Source: Anaerosporobacter mobilis DSM 15930 (GTDB taxonomy: Bacteria; Bacillota; Clostridia; Lachnospirales; Lachnospiraceae). From it: a stretch of 64,000 nucleotides of DNA. The notes below the pieces were generated by a model. It worked only from the letters and a program-made list of their open reading frames with translations. It was not told where the DNA came from and did not search any database. The stretch lies in NCBI RefSeq assembly GCF_900142955.1, contig NZ_FRCP01000022.1:1-64000 (forward strand), in the 5' to 3' direction. Below are positions 54,054 to 63,556 of this stretch, piece by piece; position 1 is the first letter of the stretch, and each line of letters starts with the position of its first letter. The translations under genes and the position numbers were made by a program.

Positions 54054-56909
54054 TTATATATGATTCTCAACATACACAGCAAATTCCTTGATTGATATTG
54101 GTTTAGAATAATAATATCCTTGTGCTATGTCACAAGATATATTCTCTAAGAATTTCTCTTGCTCTATTGTCTCCACACCTTCACAAACTACTTTCATATT
54201 AAGCTTATGTGCTAGCTCAACCACGTTTTCTATAACATCTCTTTTCGCTTGTGATTTTTCAGAATCTGTTAAGAATTCTCTGTCGATCTTAAGTATATCC
54301 GCTGGCATCTCAGTAAGTAGATTTAATGAAGAATATCCGCTACCAAAGTCATCAATTGCAATCTTAATGTTGCATTCTTTTAGTTGATTTACAACTCGAA
54401 CCAGACGAGTATGATTCTCAATATAGAAAGTTTCTGTTACTTCTAATTCAATTAGTTGCCCATCTACTCCCGTATTCTTCATTATTGCAAATATATTATC
54501 TACATATTGAGGATTTGAGAAGAGATATCTAGATTGATTTACCGAAATTGGGAATGTAGGTAAATCATTCTTAACTCTATTCACTATATACTCTGAGACT
54601 TCATTAAGCACATAGTAATCCAACTCCTCAATGAATCCATTTCGCTCAAAAACAGGTATGAACTGATCTGGAAATATCATAGTTTCATCTGGCTTTACCC
54701 AACGAATCAATGCCTCTGCGCCAACTAGCTTTTTCGTCTTAAGATCTACTTTAGGCTGATAGAATACTTTAAATTCCTTATCATTTAGGGCTTTCTTCAT
54801 CTCTTCTTCTATCCGTGTTTCAAGTATTAGCTTTTCCTCCATCTCGTCCGTATAGATTACGTATAAGGAATGTCTTTTATCTTTATCCACTTTTCGTGCC
54901 AAGATGGCCTTATCAATCATGTTAGCAACAGCTTCCTTACGATTCTCAATTTGATATAATCCGAAATTCATAGTAATTGGAATATCTAGCTTATATTCTA
55001 GCCTTGCTTCATCTAAGAAATAATATATTTCTTGGATTAACTTAATATAGTTTGTGTTCTCAATTAATATTGCAAACTCATCATCGGATATCCTGGAAAT
55101 AATCTCATCCTTTATTAATAAAGTTCGTACTTTACTTATAATAGTTTGCAATAAGTCATCTCCTACTTTTCTACCATAATACTGGATAAAATACTTGAAC
55201 CGATAGATATCGAATACCATGATGTAGTATTGTTTATTCTCCTGCTCTGCTAAGATTTTTGGAACAAGTTTTTCAAAATGTAGTTTATTGTAGCAGCCTG
55301 TTAATTTATCAAACGCGACTATTCGTCTGTACAACCTTTGTAGAATGATAATCAGTACAACAATTACGAATAATGACAGTAGTGCAACAACTAAAATCAT
55401 CTTACTGTACTCACGTAAGAAGGCGGATAGGCTAAATACGGAATGTTGATTGCTAAGTTCCATATTAATAGTTTCACACGAATCCATCGGAGACAAATAC
55501 TGAATGCAATTATTAATGATCCCTATAAGTCGACTATCTGCATCGCTTGGTACTCCCATAGTAATTTCAATCTTAGCATTAGCCATTTGATTAACTAAGA
55601 TTTCTTCGTCTCCACTGTTACGTAAAGCTTTGTTAACATTATAATAATCAATTACTGCAAAATCTGCTGTCTTTTTTTCTATTGCCTCTATACAATCTTC
55701 TAGTGTATCTGCCCAAAGGATATGGCGTACTTGAAATTGTTTATAAAAATAATTACTAAGATGTTTCATAGACTTAACTGCTACAAGATTCAAGTCCTTT
55801 GTTTGATGAATGTATTCTTTCACACTCAATAACATTACCTGATTTGTAAAATAGGGCGATGTAATGTTTATATTCCTGTTCGATAATTGTTGTTTTATAT
55901 TGGGGATTACCGATATTAGATCAATTTTCCCAGTATCCATATCCCTATTCATATCTTCTAAAGAATCATAAGGATAATATGTAAATTGTAAACCTGACAG
56001 CTTCTCTATTCGTTTACATAATTGAATCAATGCACCTGCTGCCTCTCCTTTTTCATTATAATAAGAATATGGGTACCAATCTTTTAGATATGCAACTCTC
56101 AAATTTTCCGTATCATTTATATAGGACATTTCACTTTTCGTGAATAATGGCTGCGTTGATGTAACACTCGTTCCATAGTATTCCTCATATAACTGCATCT
56201 CAAAGTAAGGATTATTACATTGTATCTGCTTCATTGCATCATCTAATGGTTCAAGTAACTCTTCGTTTCCTTCTTTTGTCATAAAATAAAACGGATCTAC
56301 ACTGAATTTTGCAACCATTCGAAATGTATCTTTCCATGAAAGGCTCCCTGCAACCATTGCATCGATTTCACCGGCCTGCAACGCATTCTGCATCAACTCA
56401 TCTGTATCATATTCCTTATTATTATATTGAAAGCCCATCTTTTTTGCATAATCTGCAAATTCATTATTCTGAAAGCTGCCTTTTAGGAAACCGATATCAC
56501 AATTATTAAACGCTTGTATATCATTATAATAAAATGTCTTGTTATCCGATTTCACTAATAAAACACCATACTCCTTACCGCAGGAATACTTTGAAAAGTC
56601 AAACTTCTCATCTCGTTCTTTTGAATACTGAGCGTTGCATAAGAAATCTATTTCCCCATCCTCAAGTTTTTGTAAACAATTTTCCCAAGTATCATATACA
56701 TATTCATAATTCCAGTTCGTATACTTTGATATCTCTTCAAGATACGCAACACCATAACCTGAATACTCATCAGTAGCTTCTTCTTCTATAAATCTAGCGT
56801 AATCAATATAACCAATTTTTATTGTTTTGCGCTCTTTTCCTAGCGAATGAATAGGTATAATGCAAGTGATAATAAGTAACAAAAAAAACAACCGACTCTT
56901 TTGTTTCAT
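54054..56909 (-). CDS. Transmembrane sensor with two SBP_bac_3 domains, degenerate GGDEF and EAL
   Basis: 951 residues from ATG 56907-56909 (after GGAGGAGTACAT). Signal peptide (FFLLLIITCIIPIHSLG), two solute-binding type 3 domains (about 30-265 and 270-500), membrane helix (ILVVALLSLFVIVVLIIILQ), a GGDEF domain whose signature reads SDDEF, and an EAL domain with intact EALIRW, IAIDDFGSGYSSLNLL and KIDREFL. It is predicted to hydrolyse cyclic di-GMP in response to an extracellular amino-acid-like ligand; cyclase activity is probably lost. Confidence 0.92.
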   Translation of the reverse strand: MKQKSRLFFLLLIITCIIPIHSLGKERKTIKIGYIDYARFIEEEATDEYSGYGVAYLEEISKYTNWNYEYVYDTWENCLQKLEDGEIDFLCNAQYSKERDEKFDFSKYSCGKEYGVLLVKSDNKTFYYNDIQAFNNCDIGFLKGSFQNNEFADYAKKMGFQYNNKEYDTDELMQNALQAGEIDAMVAGSLSWKDTFRMVAKFSVDPFYFMTKEGNEELLEPLDDAMKQIQCNNPYFEMQLYEEYYGTSVTSTQPLFTKSEMSYINDTENLRVAYLKDWYPYSYYNEKGEAAGALIQLCKRIEKLSGLQFTYYPYDSLEDMNRDMDTGKIDLISVIPNIKQQLSNRNINITSPYFTNQVMLLSVKEYIHQTKDLNLVAVKSMKHLSNYFYKQFQVRHILWADTLEDCIEAIEKKTADFAVIDYYNVNKALRNSGDEEILVNQMANAKIEITMGVPSDADSRLIGIINNCIQYLSPMDSCETINMELSNQHSVFSLSAFLREYSKMILVVALLSLFVIVVLIIILQRLYRRIVAFDKLTGCYNKLHFEKLVPKILAEQENKQYYIMVFDIYRFKYFIQYYGRKVGDDLLQTIISKVRTLLIKDEIISRISDDEFAILIENTNYIKLIQEIYYFLDEARLEYKLDIPITMNFGLYQIENRKEAVANMIDKAILARKVDKDKRHSLYVIYTDEMEEKLILETRIEEEMKKALNDKEFKVFYQPKVDLKTKKLVGAEALIRWVKPDETMIFPDQFIPVFERNGFIEELDYYVLNEVSEYIVNRVKNDLPTFPISVNQSRYLFSNPQYVDNIFAIMKNTGVDGQLIELEVTETFYIENHTRLVRVVNQLKECNIKIAIDDFGSGYSSLNLLTEMPADILKIDREFLTDSEKSQAKRDVIENVVELAHKLNMKVVCEGVETIEQEKFLENISCDIAQGYYYSKPISIKEFAVYVENHI

Positions 56910-57194
56910 ATGTACTCCTCCTAAACTGATAATCAGAATAAAATACAATATTATACTTCTTTCTCTTATATTATATATTATCTTCCTTATTATTTCATTA
57001 TATTTTTACCAAGTCATAATAGAAACCTTATATACTAACCCCTTGTTTCCATTTTTCTATTGGTATATAATGAATCACAGTTAATATAGACAAACTTCAT
57101 CTATCAGAGGTAATTTTTCATTCAATAAAATAGATAGTAAAACGTGAATTTCTATCATTGACGCCACTAACTTACACACAGAAAGGATAATACT

Positions 57195-57908
57195 ATGAAA
57201 TACGAATTAGATATTCATACACATACAATAGCAAGTGGACATGCCTATAATACTTTGCAAGAGATGATCCATACAGCAAAGGAAAAAGGACTTAAATTAT
57301 TAGGAGTATCCGATCATGCCATTGCGATGCCTGGAACTTGTCACTTATTCTACTTCCATAATCTAAAGGTAGTCGAAAGACAATACGGGGATTTAGAACT
57401 TATGCTTGGTTCAGAAGTAAATGTTATTGGTTATAACGGGGAACTAGACTTAGATGAAGAGACTCTTAAAGGTCTCGATTATGCCATTGCAAGTCTTCAT
57501 ACTCCTTGCCTTGCACCCGGAACAATGGCGCAGAATACCAATGCATTGATCAAAGCTATGGAAAATCCACATATCAATGTAATTGGGCATCCAGATGATT
57601 CCCGTTTTCCTATTGATTATGAACAATTAGTACTTGCAGCAAAGAAAAACCATGTCCTTATTGAAATCAATAACAGTTCCTTGAATCCAAAAGGATTCCG
57701 TCAAAATGCAAGGGAGAACGATATTACAATTCTAAATCTCTGTAAGCAATATGATGTACCTGTTTGCTTAAACAGTGATGCTCATATCTCATCCGATATT
57801 GGTAATACCATATTCATTGATCCATTACTAGCTGAGACGAATTTTCCAGAAGAACTTATAATAAATACTTCCGTTGATAAATTCAAACATTTCCTATCAA
57901 ACAAATAA
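57195..57908 (+). CDS. PHP-domain phosphatase (YcdX-like)
   Basis: 237 residues. Metal-binding motifs ELDIHTHTIASGHAY, VSDHA, GSEVNV, ASLHTP, NVIGHPDD and LNSDAHIS are those of the YcdX trinuclear-metal PHP hydrolases. ATG 57195 follows AGAAAGGA. A phosphoesterase; substrate not known. Confidence 0.93.
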   Translation: MKYELDIHTHTIASGHAYNTLQEMIHTAKEKGLKLLGVSDHAIAMPGTCHLFYFHNLKVVERQYGDLELMLGSEVNVIGYNGELDLDEETLKGLDYAIASLHTPCLAPGTMAQNTNALIKAMENPHINVIGHPDDSRFPIDYEQLVLAAKKNHVLIEINNSSLNPKGFRQNARENDITILNLCKQYDVPVCLNSDAHISSDIGNTIFIDPLLAETNFPEELIINTSVDKFKHFLSNK

Positions 57909-58089
57909 GTTATGCGCTATTTTCAGTAAATACATCTGTATTTTTAATAAATATCAGAGTATTTCCAAAGTGTGTGACATTTCGATATAACTTACAGGAA
58001 TAGTTTCTATAACATCCTTACGTTTCCCTCTTTACTTTATAACTTTATCGTGGTAAAATATTATATATTTCAAAAAAGGAGCGTAAGGA

Positions 58090-58410
58090 ATGAGTAAGAA
58101 GATTAGAACCACTGCTGTAGATTATTTGTTTGAAGCAATTCTAAGTCTTAAAGATAACGAAGAATGTTATACATTCTTTGAAGACGTATGCACAGTGAAT
58201 GAACTATTATCTCTCTCTCAAAGATTTGAAGTTGCGAAGATGCTTCGTCAACATAAAACATATCTTGAAATTGCAGAGAAAACTGGTGCTTCAACCGCTA
58301 CCATCAGCAGAGTGAATCGTTCCCTCAACTACGGAAACGATGGTTACGATATGGTCTTCTCCCGTTTAGGAGAATTATTCGAAGATGAATCTACAGATTC
58401 TGAACAATAG
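58090..58410 (+). CDS. yerC: YerC/YecD family TrpR-related protein
   Basis: 106 residues. TrpR-like fold with VCTVNELLSLSQRFEVAKML and the HTH YLEIAEKTGASTATISRVNR. Probable DNA-binding regulator. ATG 58090 follows AAAGGAGCG. It ends at a very strong terminator facing the minus-strand DUF1836 gene. Confidence 0.93.
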   Translation: MSKKIRTTAVDYLFEAILSLKDNEECYTFFEDVCTVNELLSLSQRFEVAKMLRQHKTYLEIAEKTGASTATISRVNRSLNYGNDGYDMVFSRLGELFEDESTDSEQ

Positions 58411-58414
58411 AATG

Positions 58415-58471
58415 ACATATAGAAAAAGAACGTTAGGTGGGACAACCTCCTAACGTTCTTTTTCTATATGT
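58415..58471. terminator. Very strong bidirectional terminator
   Basis: A perfect 23-bp stem (58415-58437 with 58449-58471, core GAACGTTAGG/CCTAACGTTC) followed by a T-run. The outer bases AGAATGACATAT and ATATGTCATTCT (58475-58490) allow an alternative pairing. Confidence 0.9.
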
Positions 58472-58495
58472 TTTTTATATGTCATTCTATATAAT

Positions 58496-59161
58496 CTATT
58501 CTTTTTTAGGAGAAGCTTTTTCAGCTTCTTTTTCTTTTTTCTTCTTAGGCTTATCTTCATCCTGATTAACATTTATCGAATCAATTAATCTCTCAATAAT
58601 GGCCTTCTTTACATACACATCAAAACTTAGCATACAAATCATGGAGAATGTCGATAGAAAATCCTTCTCTTCTTCTGGTGCTTTTTCAAAAGTAGATTTC
58701 GACCTTGTATACTTCTTCATCACATCTTTCACTAGTAAATCAATATGTTCTTTTTCAAGGTTGAACACTTCACTGTAGATGTCCTCTAAGTCAATTCCCA
58801 TATCAGACTGATAATACATCTCTGTTAAAGGATTCAATATATTCTGGATATCCGTTATTGAGAGAATATTCTTATAATAATATATAAATATTAATAATAT
58901 CATATGTTCTTTCGTATATTTCTTCTTGTTCGGTGGGGGTAATAGATTATTCTTAGTGTAGTTGTTAATCATCGTTTTGGTTAACATCTTATCATCTTTA
59001 TCACGTATGTTTGACTTAAGATGCTTGTCCATATACGTAGTAACCTGATCCATATATAACTCTATATTCGGTATGTCCTCTGCCTTAATGTAATCAATTT
59101 TTTTGATATCATTTAATAATTTATTCATATATTCATCTCTAGATATATCCAATTTTATCAC
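58496..59161 (-). CDS. DUF1836 domain-containing protein
   Basis: 221 residues. The central MerR-like part (MLTKTMINNYTKNNLLPPPN, KKKYTKEHMILLIFIYYYKN) is the DUF1836 hallmark; a lysine/glutamate tail ends it (DKPKKKKEKEAEKASPKKE). Probably a DNA-binding regulator. Convergent with yerC. Confidence 0.88.
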   Translation of the reverse strand: MIKLDISRDEYMNKLLNDIKKIDYIKAEDIPNIELYMDQVTTYMDKHLKSNIRDKDDKMLTKTMINNYTKNNLLPPPNKKKYTKEHMILLIFIYYYKNILSITDIQNILNPLTEMYYQSDMGIDLEDIYSEVFNLEKEHIDLLVKDVMKKYTRSKSTFEKAPEEEKDFLSTFSMICMLSFDVYVKKAIIERLIDSINVNQDEDKPKKKKEKEAEKASPKKE

Positions 59162-59342
59162 CTCGTTGTATATATTATATAGTATTTGATACTAGATAAC
59201 AAGTACTAAATAACAATATCTATATCAAATTAAGTTTGAATATGAGTTGTAACCTAATATAGATAATGCTATAATATAAACATATGTTTGTAACTTATCA
59301 GTTACCGATTTTACCATTTTATAAAGATAGGCGGTATTCATT

Positions 59343-61706
59343 ATGAGTATTTATGATACACTTAATCCTCAGCAGTTAGAAGCTGTTAAACACAATAAAG
59401 GACCCTTGCTTATATTAGCAGGTGCTGGTTCAGGAAAGACAAGAGTTCTTACCCATCGAATTGCATACTTAATTGATGAACTTGATGTTAATCCATGGAA
59501 CATATTAGCCATTACCTTCACAAACAAAGCTGCTAAAGAGATGCGTGAAAGGGTTGATAACATAGTTGGATATGGGTCTGAGAATATCTGGGTTAGTACG
59601 TTCCATTCAACCTGTGTACGTATCCTTCGTCGATATATCGATTGTCTTGGTTATGATAAGAACTTTACTATATATGATACAGATGACCAAAAGACCTTAA
59701 TCCGTGATGTGTGTAAATATCTTAACATCGATACAAAAACCTACAAGGAACGCTCCTTATTAAGCGCTATCTCAGCAGCGAAAAATGAGTTAATTACACC
59801 AGAGAGATATGAACGTGAATCACAGGGCGACTTAACCAAAAGTAAATATGCTAGCGTTTATAAAGAATATCAAAAACGTTTGAAACAAAACAATGCTCTC
59901 GACTTTGACGATTTGATTTTCAAAACAGTGGAACTATTCGAAAACCACACTGATGCTCTTGAATATTATCAAAAACGATTCAAATATATCATGGTTGATG
60001 AATATCAAGATACCAACACAGTACAGTTTAAACTAATTAGTACTTTAGCTTCTAGACGAAACGAAGATGGAATAATTGAGAATAACCTATGTGTCGTTGG
60101 AGATGATGACCAATCCATCTACAAATTCCGTGGTGCCAATATCTACAATATACTTAACTTTGAAAAGCAATTTCCTTCAACTAAGGTAATCAAACTTGAA
60201 CAAAACTACCGTTCCACAAGCACTATTCTAGATGCAGCAAACGAAGTAATCCATAATAATCTTGGGCGTAAGGACAAGCGTCTATGGACAGATAATGGTG
60301 AGGGCGAACCCTTATCCTTTACACAATTTGATACAGAATATGAAGAAGCCAATGAAATTGTTTCAGATATGTATAACTTAATACTAAACGATGGCCACGA
60401 CTATAACGAATTTGCCATTCTATATCGTACCAATGCACAGTCCCGTATATTCGAAGAGAAATTAATTCTTCGTAATATTCCTTATAAAATTGTTGGCGGT
60501 ACTAACTTTTATCAAAGAAAAGAAATCAAAGATATCTTAGCATACCTTAAAACAATAGATAATGGTCTTGATGATATCGCGGTAAAACGTATCATTAATA
60601 TACCACGTCGTGGAATTGGCTTAACCACCATTGACCGCGTAACTGATTATGCAATATGGAATGGAATGAGTTTCTACGAAGCATTAAAACATGCTGAGTC
60701 TATTCCAGGCTTAGGACGTGGTACTTCAAAGATCTCCCCATTTGTTAGTTTAATTGAAGTCCTAAAGTCAAAGATGGCAAATCCAGCGTATTCCCTAGAG
60801 GATTTAATTAATGAGGTTTTAGAAGCAACTGGTTATCTAAGCGAACTTGAAGCGGAGGATACCGAAGAAGCACAAGGAAGAATTGAAAATATTAACGAAT
60901 TAATTAATAAAGTGGTTTCTTATGAAAAGACAACGGAAGAAGAACCTAGCTTGAGTGGTTTCTTAGAAGAAGTTGCATTAGTTGCAGATATTGATAATTT
61001 AGAAGATTCTAATAATGTTGTTGTTTTAATGACACTTCATTCAGCAAAAGGTCTTGAATTCCCTTATGTATACTTATGTGGAATGGAAGAAGGAATCTTC
61101 CCAAGTTATATGTGTATCAATTCTGATGATCCTACAGACATTGAAGAAGAACGTCGCCTTTGTTATGTAGGGATCACTCGTGCAATGAAGAGATTGTATC
61201 TTAGTGCGGCTAGACAACGTATGGTCAGAGGCGAAACACAATTCAATCGTCCTTCCCGTTTTATAGGCGAGATACCACGCTATTTATTAAGCCAATCCTC
61301 CTCTTCGGGTAATCGTTATAGTGCTGGAGGTAATTCGTCTTCCCAATTTGGTGGTTCTCCCGCTAAGACTCCTTATTACGGAAGCGGTTCAACACAAAAA
61401 GGCGGCACCTGGACACCTCAAGAGAATACGCAATCGGACGGGAAAGATGTCTTTGCGAATAATCCATTTATCACAAAAGGCTTTGGTGGTTCAAGTAAAC
61501 TTGGTCCTACTACTTTCGATAAAATCAAACCATCACCTGCTGTTATTGATTATGGCGTAGGTGATACCGTTAAACATATCAAGTTCGGTGTTGGAATTGT
61601 ATCTGAGATGGTAAAACAAGGTGATGATTATGTAGTAAGTGTGGATTTTGATACATTAGGTACCAAAAAGATGAAGGCCTCTTTTGCAAAATTACAGAAA
61701 CTATAG
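59343..61706 (+). CDS. pcrA: ATP-dependent DNA helicase PcrA/UvrD
   Basis: 787 residues. SF1A motifs: Walker A GAGSGKTRVLTHR, AITFTNKAAKEMRER, motif II VDEYQDTN, DDDQSIYKFRGA, VVLMTLHSAKGLEF, and EEERRLCYVGITRAM. The end carries the flexible Ser/Gly-rich linker and Tudor-like tail (VGDTVKHIKFGVGIVSEMV) that binds RNA polymerase in PcrA. Acts in repair, replication restart and plasmid rolling-circle replication. ATG 59343 follows a weak purine-rich AGGCGG. Confidence 0.96.
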   Translation: MSIYDTLNPQQLEAVKHNKGPLLILAGAGSGKTRVLTHRIAYLIDELDVNPWNILAITFTNKAAKEMRERVDNIVGYGSENIWVSTFHSTCVRILRRYIDCLGYDKNFTIYDTDDQKTLIRDVCKYLNIDTKTYKERSLLSAISAAKNELITPERYERESQGDLTKSKYASVYKEYQKRLKQNNALDFDDLIFKTVELFENHTDALEYYQKRFKYIMVDEYQDTNTVQFKLISTLASRRNEDGIIENNLCVVGDDDQSIYKFRGANIYNILNFEKQFPSTKVIKLEQNYRSTSTILDAANEVIHNNLGRKDKRLWTDNGEGEPLSFTQFDTEYEEANEIVSDMYNLILNDGHDYNEFAILYRTNAQSRIFEEKLILRNIPYKIVGGTNFYQRKEIKDILAYLKTIDNGLDDIAVKRIINIPRRGIGLTTIDRVTDYAIWNGMSFYEALKHAESIPGLGRGTSKISPFVSLIEVLKSKMANPAYSLEDLINEVLEATGYLSELEAEDTEEAQGRIENINELINKVVSYEKTTEEEPSLSGFLEEVALVADIDNLEDSNNVVVLMTLHSAKGLEFPYVYLCGMEEGIFPSYMCINSDDPTDIEEERRLCYVGITRAMKRLYLSAARQRMVRGETQFNRPSRFIGEIPRYLLSQSSSSGNRYSAGGNSSSQFGGSPAKTPYYGSGSTQKGGTWTPQENTQSDGKDVFANNPFITKGFGGSSKLGPTTFDKIKPSPAVIDYGVGDTVKHIKFGVGIVSEMVKQGDDYVVSVDFDTLGTKKMKASFAKLQKL

Positions 61707-61878
61707 AAAGTATAGTTTTGGGTTTTAGTTTTGTCTGATTATATATTATATATTTTTACGTTAATTTATTAAATAATTCAATACTATAGTAAAATATAAA
61801 CTTTCGTGGTATAATAATATGGATATCAACTAGTCAGACAAACCGTTTGATTAGTACGAAAAGAAAGGATGTGTACGT

Positions 61879-62193
61879 ATGAATAACAAAATCGAAGAAT
61901 TACTAAGTGCTGTAAAACTAAATGACCTTATCTCTAGAAAGCAAATTCAAGAAAAGAAAAAAAATAAAGCATTATGTGTAGTAGCCATTATTGCTGCTGT
62001 AGCTGCTATCGCTGCTGTCGTTTATGCTATTTACAAACGTTGTACACCTGATTATCTAGAAGACTTTGATGAAGACTTCGATGACGATTATGAAGATGAT
62101 TTTGAAGATGATTCTTTTGAAATTGAAGAAGACTCTGAAGAAGCAGTGCAAGAAGATTCAGAAAACTTCGAAGAAGAATTAGAAGAAAAATAA
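61879..62193 (+). CDS. Small membrane protein with acidic tail
   Basis: 104 residues. A short basic N-terminus, one membrane helix (ALCVVAIIAAVAAIAAVVYA), and a long Asp/Glu tail. No known function; similar proteins occur widely in Lachnospiraceae. ATG 61879 follows AAAGGATGTGTACGT. It ends at a perfect terminator. Confidence 0.8.
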   Translation: MNNKIEELLSAVKLNDLISRKQIQEKKKNKALCVVAIIAAVAAIAAVVYAIYKRCTPDYLEDFDEDFDDDYEDDFEDDSFEIEEDSEEAVQEDSENFEEELEEK

Positions 62194-62247
62194 TTGGTAA
62201 CTGAATCGTTACCGTAATATTAAGTAGTTTAATAGCAATATATATAA

Positions 62248-62287
62248 ATAACTCCAATCACTAACTAAGTGATTGGAGTTATTTTTT
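62248..62287 (+). terminator. Intrinsic terminator
   Basis: A perfect 15-bp stem ATAACTCCAATCACT/AGTGATTGGAGTTAT with AACTA loop, then TTTTTT. Confidence 0.92.
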
Positions 62288-62469
62288 ATGCTTCCCTAAA
62301 GGCTATCTTAAGTAAGATTGGGGATATTACTGTTGTAATAACTACAACAATAATAGCGATGTTTTTATAACTTATCTATAGTATACCCATTAGGCAAAAA
62401 ATACAGATACCACACTAAGCTTGCTACTTACTTAGTGCGATATCCTTGTTTTGAAACTCTATCATTTTA

Positions 62470-63465
62470 TTATCGCTCAATTGCTTTGTTAGAATAATCA
62501 GTAGTTACTAGGTCTGCATATGGAACTTTACCATCAATTACGCCAGCTTCAAGAAGAATGTCTTGTAATAAATCAAAACTTGCTTCCTCAAACACGGTAT
62601 TGTCTTTCCAAGTTCCTTGATCATAATATCTCTTAATAATTGATACTATTTTTTCATCTTCTGTCTCTTTAAATTGAGGTTTTATAACTTTTGCAATTTC
62701 TTTTGGTGTGTGTGTGTTAACATAATCAAGACCTTTTTGAATAGCATTTGTGAATTTTTGAATGATTTCAGGATTCTTCTCGATATAGCTCTTCTTAGCT
62801 GAATAAGCGGTATAAGGTACTTTACCACTCTCTACACCAAGGGAATCCACTACATGGCCTTTTCCTTCCATCTCAAGTGCAGTTGCAGCTGGTTCGAATT
62901 CTACGGTATAATCACCCGTTCCAGTTGAGAATGCTTCTGCTGTTAATCCAAAGTCAATATTCTGAATAATTGTTAAATCCTTCGTAGGATCAAGACCATT
63001 TTTCTTCAGAATATACTCAAGAACCATCTGAGGCATACCACCTGCACGTCCTCCGATAACTGTCTTACCAACTAAATCCGTCCATTTGAAGTTATCGTTT
63101 GCTTCTCTAGCAACTAAGAAATTACCTGCACGTTGTGTTAATTGAGCAAAATTAACAACATAATCATCTGCGCCCTCATTATACACGTATATTGAAGATT
63201 CAGAACCCATGAAGCCTATTTCTGCTTCCCCAGATAATACTGCTGTCATAGTTTTATCAGCACCAAATCCTGTTACTAATTCTACATCTAATCCCTCGTC
63301 TTTGAAGTATCCAAGTTCAAGAGCTACATACTGAGGCGCATAGAAGATAGAATGTGCAACTTCGTTTAATGTTATCTTTGTAAGTTTACTGTCTTTCTTA
63401 CAGCCAACCAATGAGGTCATTACCATAAGGAGTACCAGTACAATTGCTGTTAGTCTCCTTTTCAT
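62470..63465 (-). CDS. ABC transporter substrate-binding lipoprotein (NMT1/THI5-like)
   Basis: 331 residues. Lipoprotein signal peptide with lipobox LVGC (Cys22), then the NMT1/SsuA-like fold (SIFYAPQYVALELGYFKDEG, GEAEIGFMGSESSIYVYNEG). Binds a small organic substrate, possibly a thiamine precursor, sulfonate or nitrate-like compound. No permease or ATPase gene is in the window, and no TPP riboswitch is evident upstream. Ligand not determinable. Confidence 0.88.
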   Translation of the reverse strand: MKRRLTAIVLVLLMVMTSLVGCKKDSKLTKITLNEVAHSIFYAPQYVALELGYFKDEGLDVELVTGFGADKTMTAVLSGEAEIGFMGSESSIYVYNEGADDYVVNFAQLTQRAGNFLVAREANDNFKWTDLVGKTVIGGRAGGMPQMVLEYILKKNGLDPTKDLTIIQNIDFGLTAEAFSTGTGDYTVEFEPAATALEMEGKGHVVDSLGVESGKVPYTAYSAKKSYIEKNPEIIQKFTNAIQKGLDYVNTHTPKEIAKVIKPQFKETEDEKIVSIIKRYYDQGTWKDNTVFEEASFDLLQDILLEAGVIDGKVPYADLVTTDYSNKAIER

Positions 63466-63556
63466 AAGAATCTCCTTGCATATTTTACATGTAATACTAT
63501 ATTCTTTATATATAACCTCTGTGCATGGCCGACTCCTTAATTCCTTTTTAATTGTT

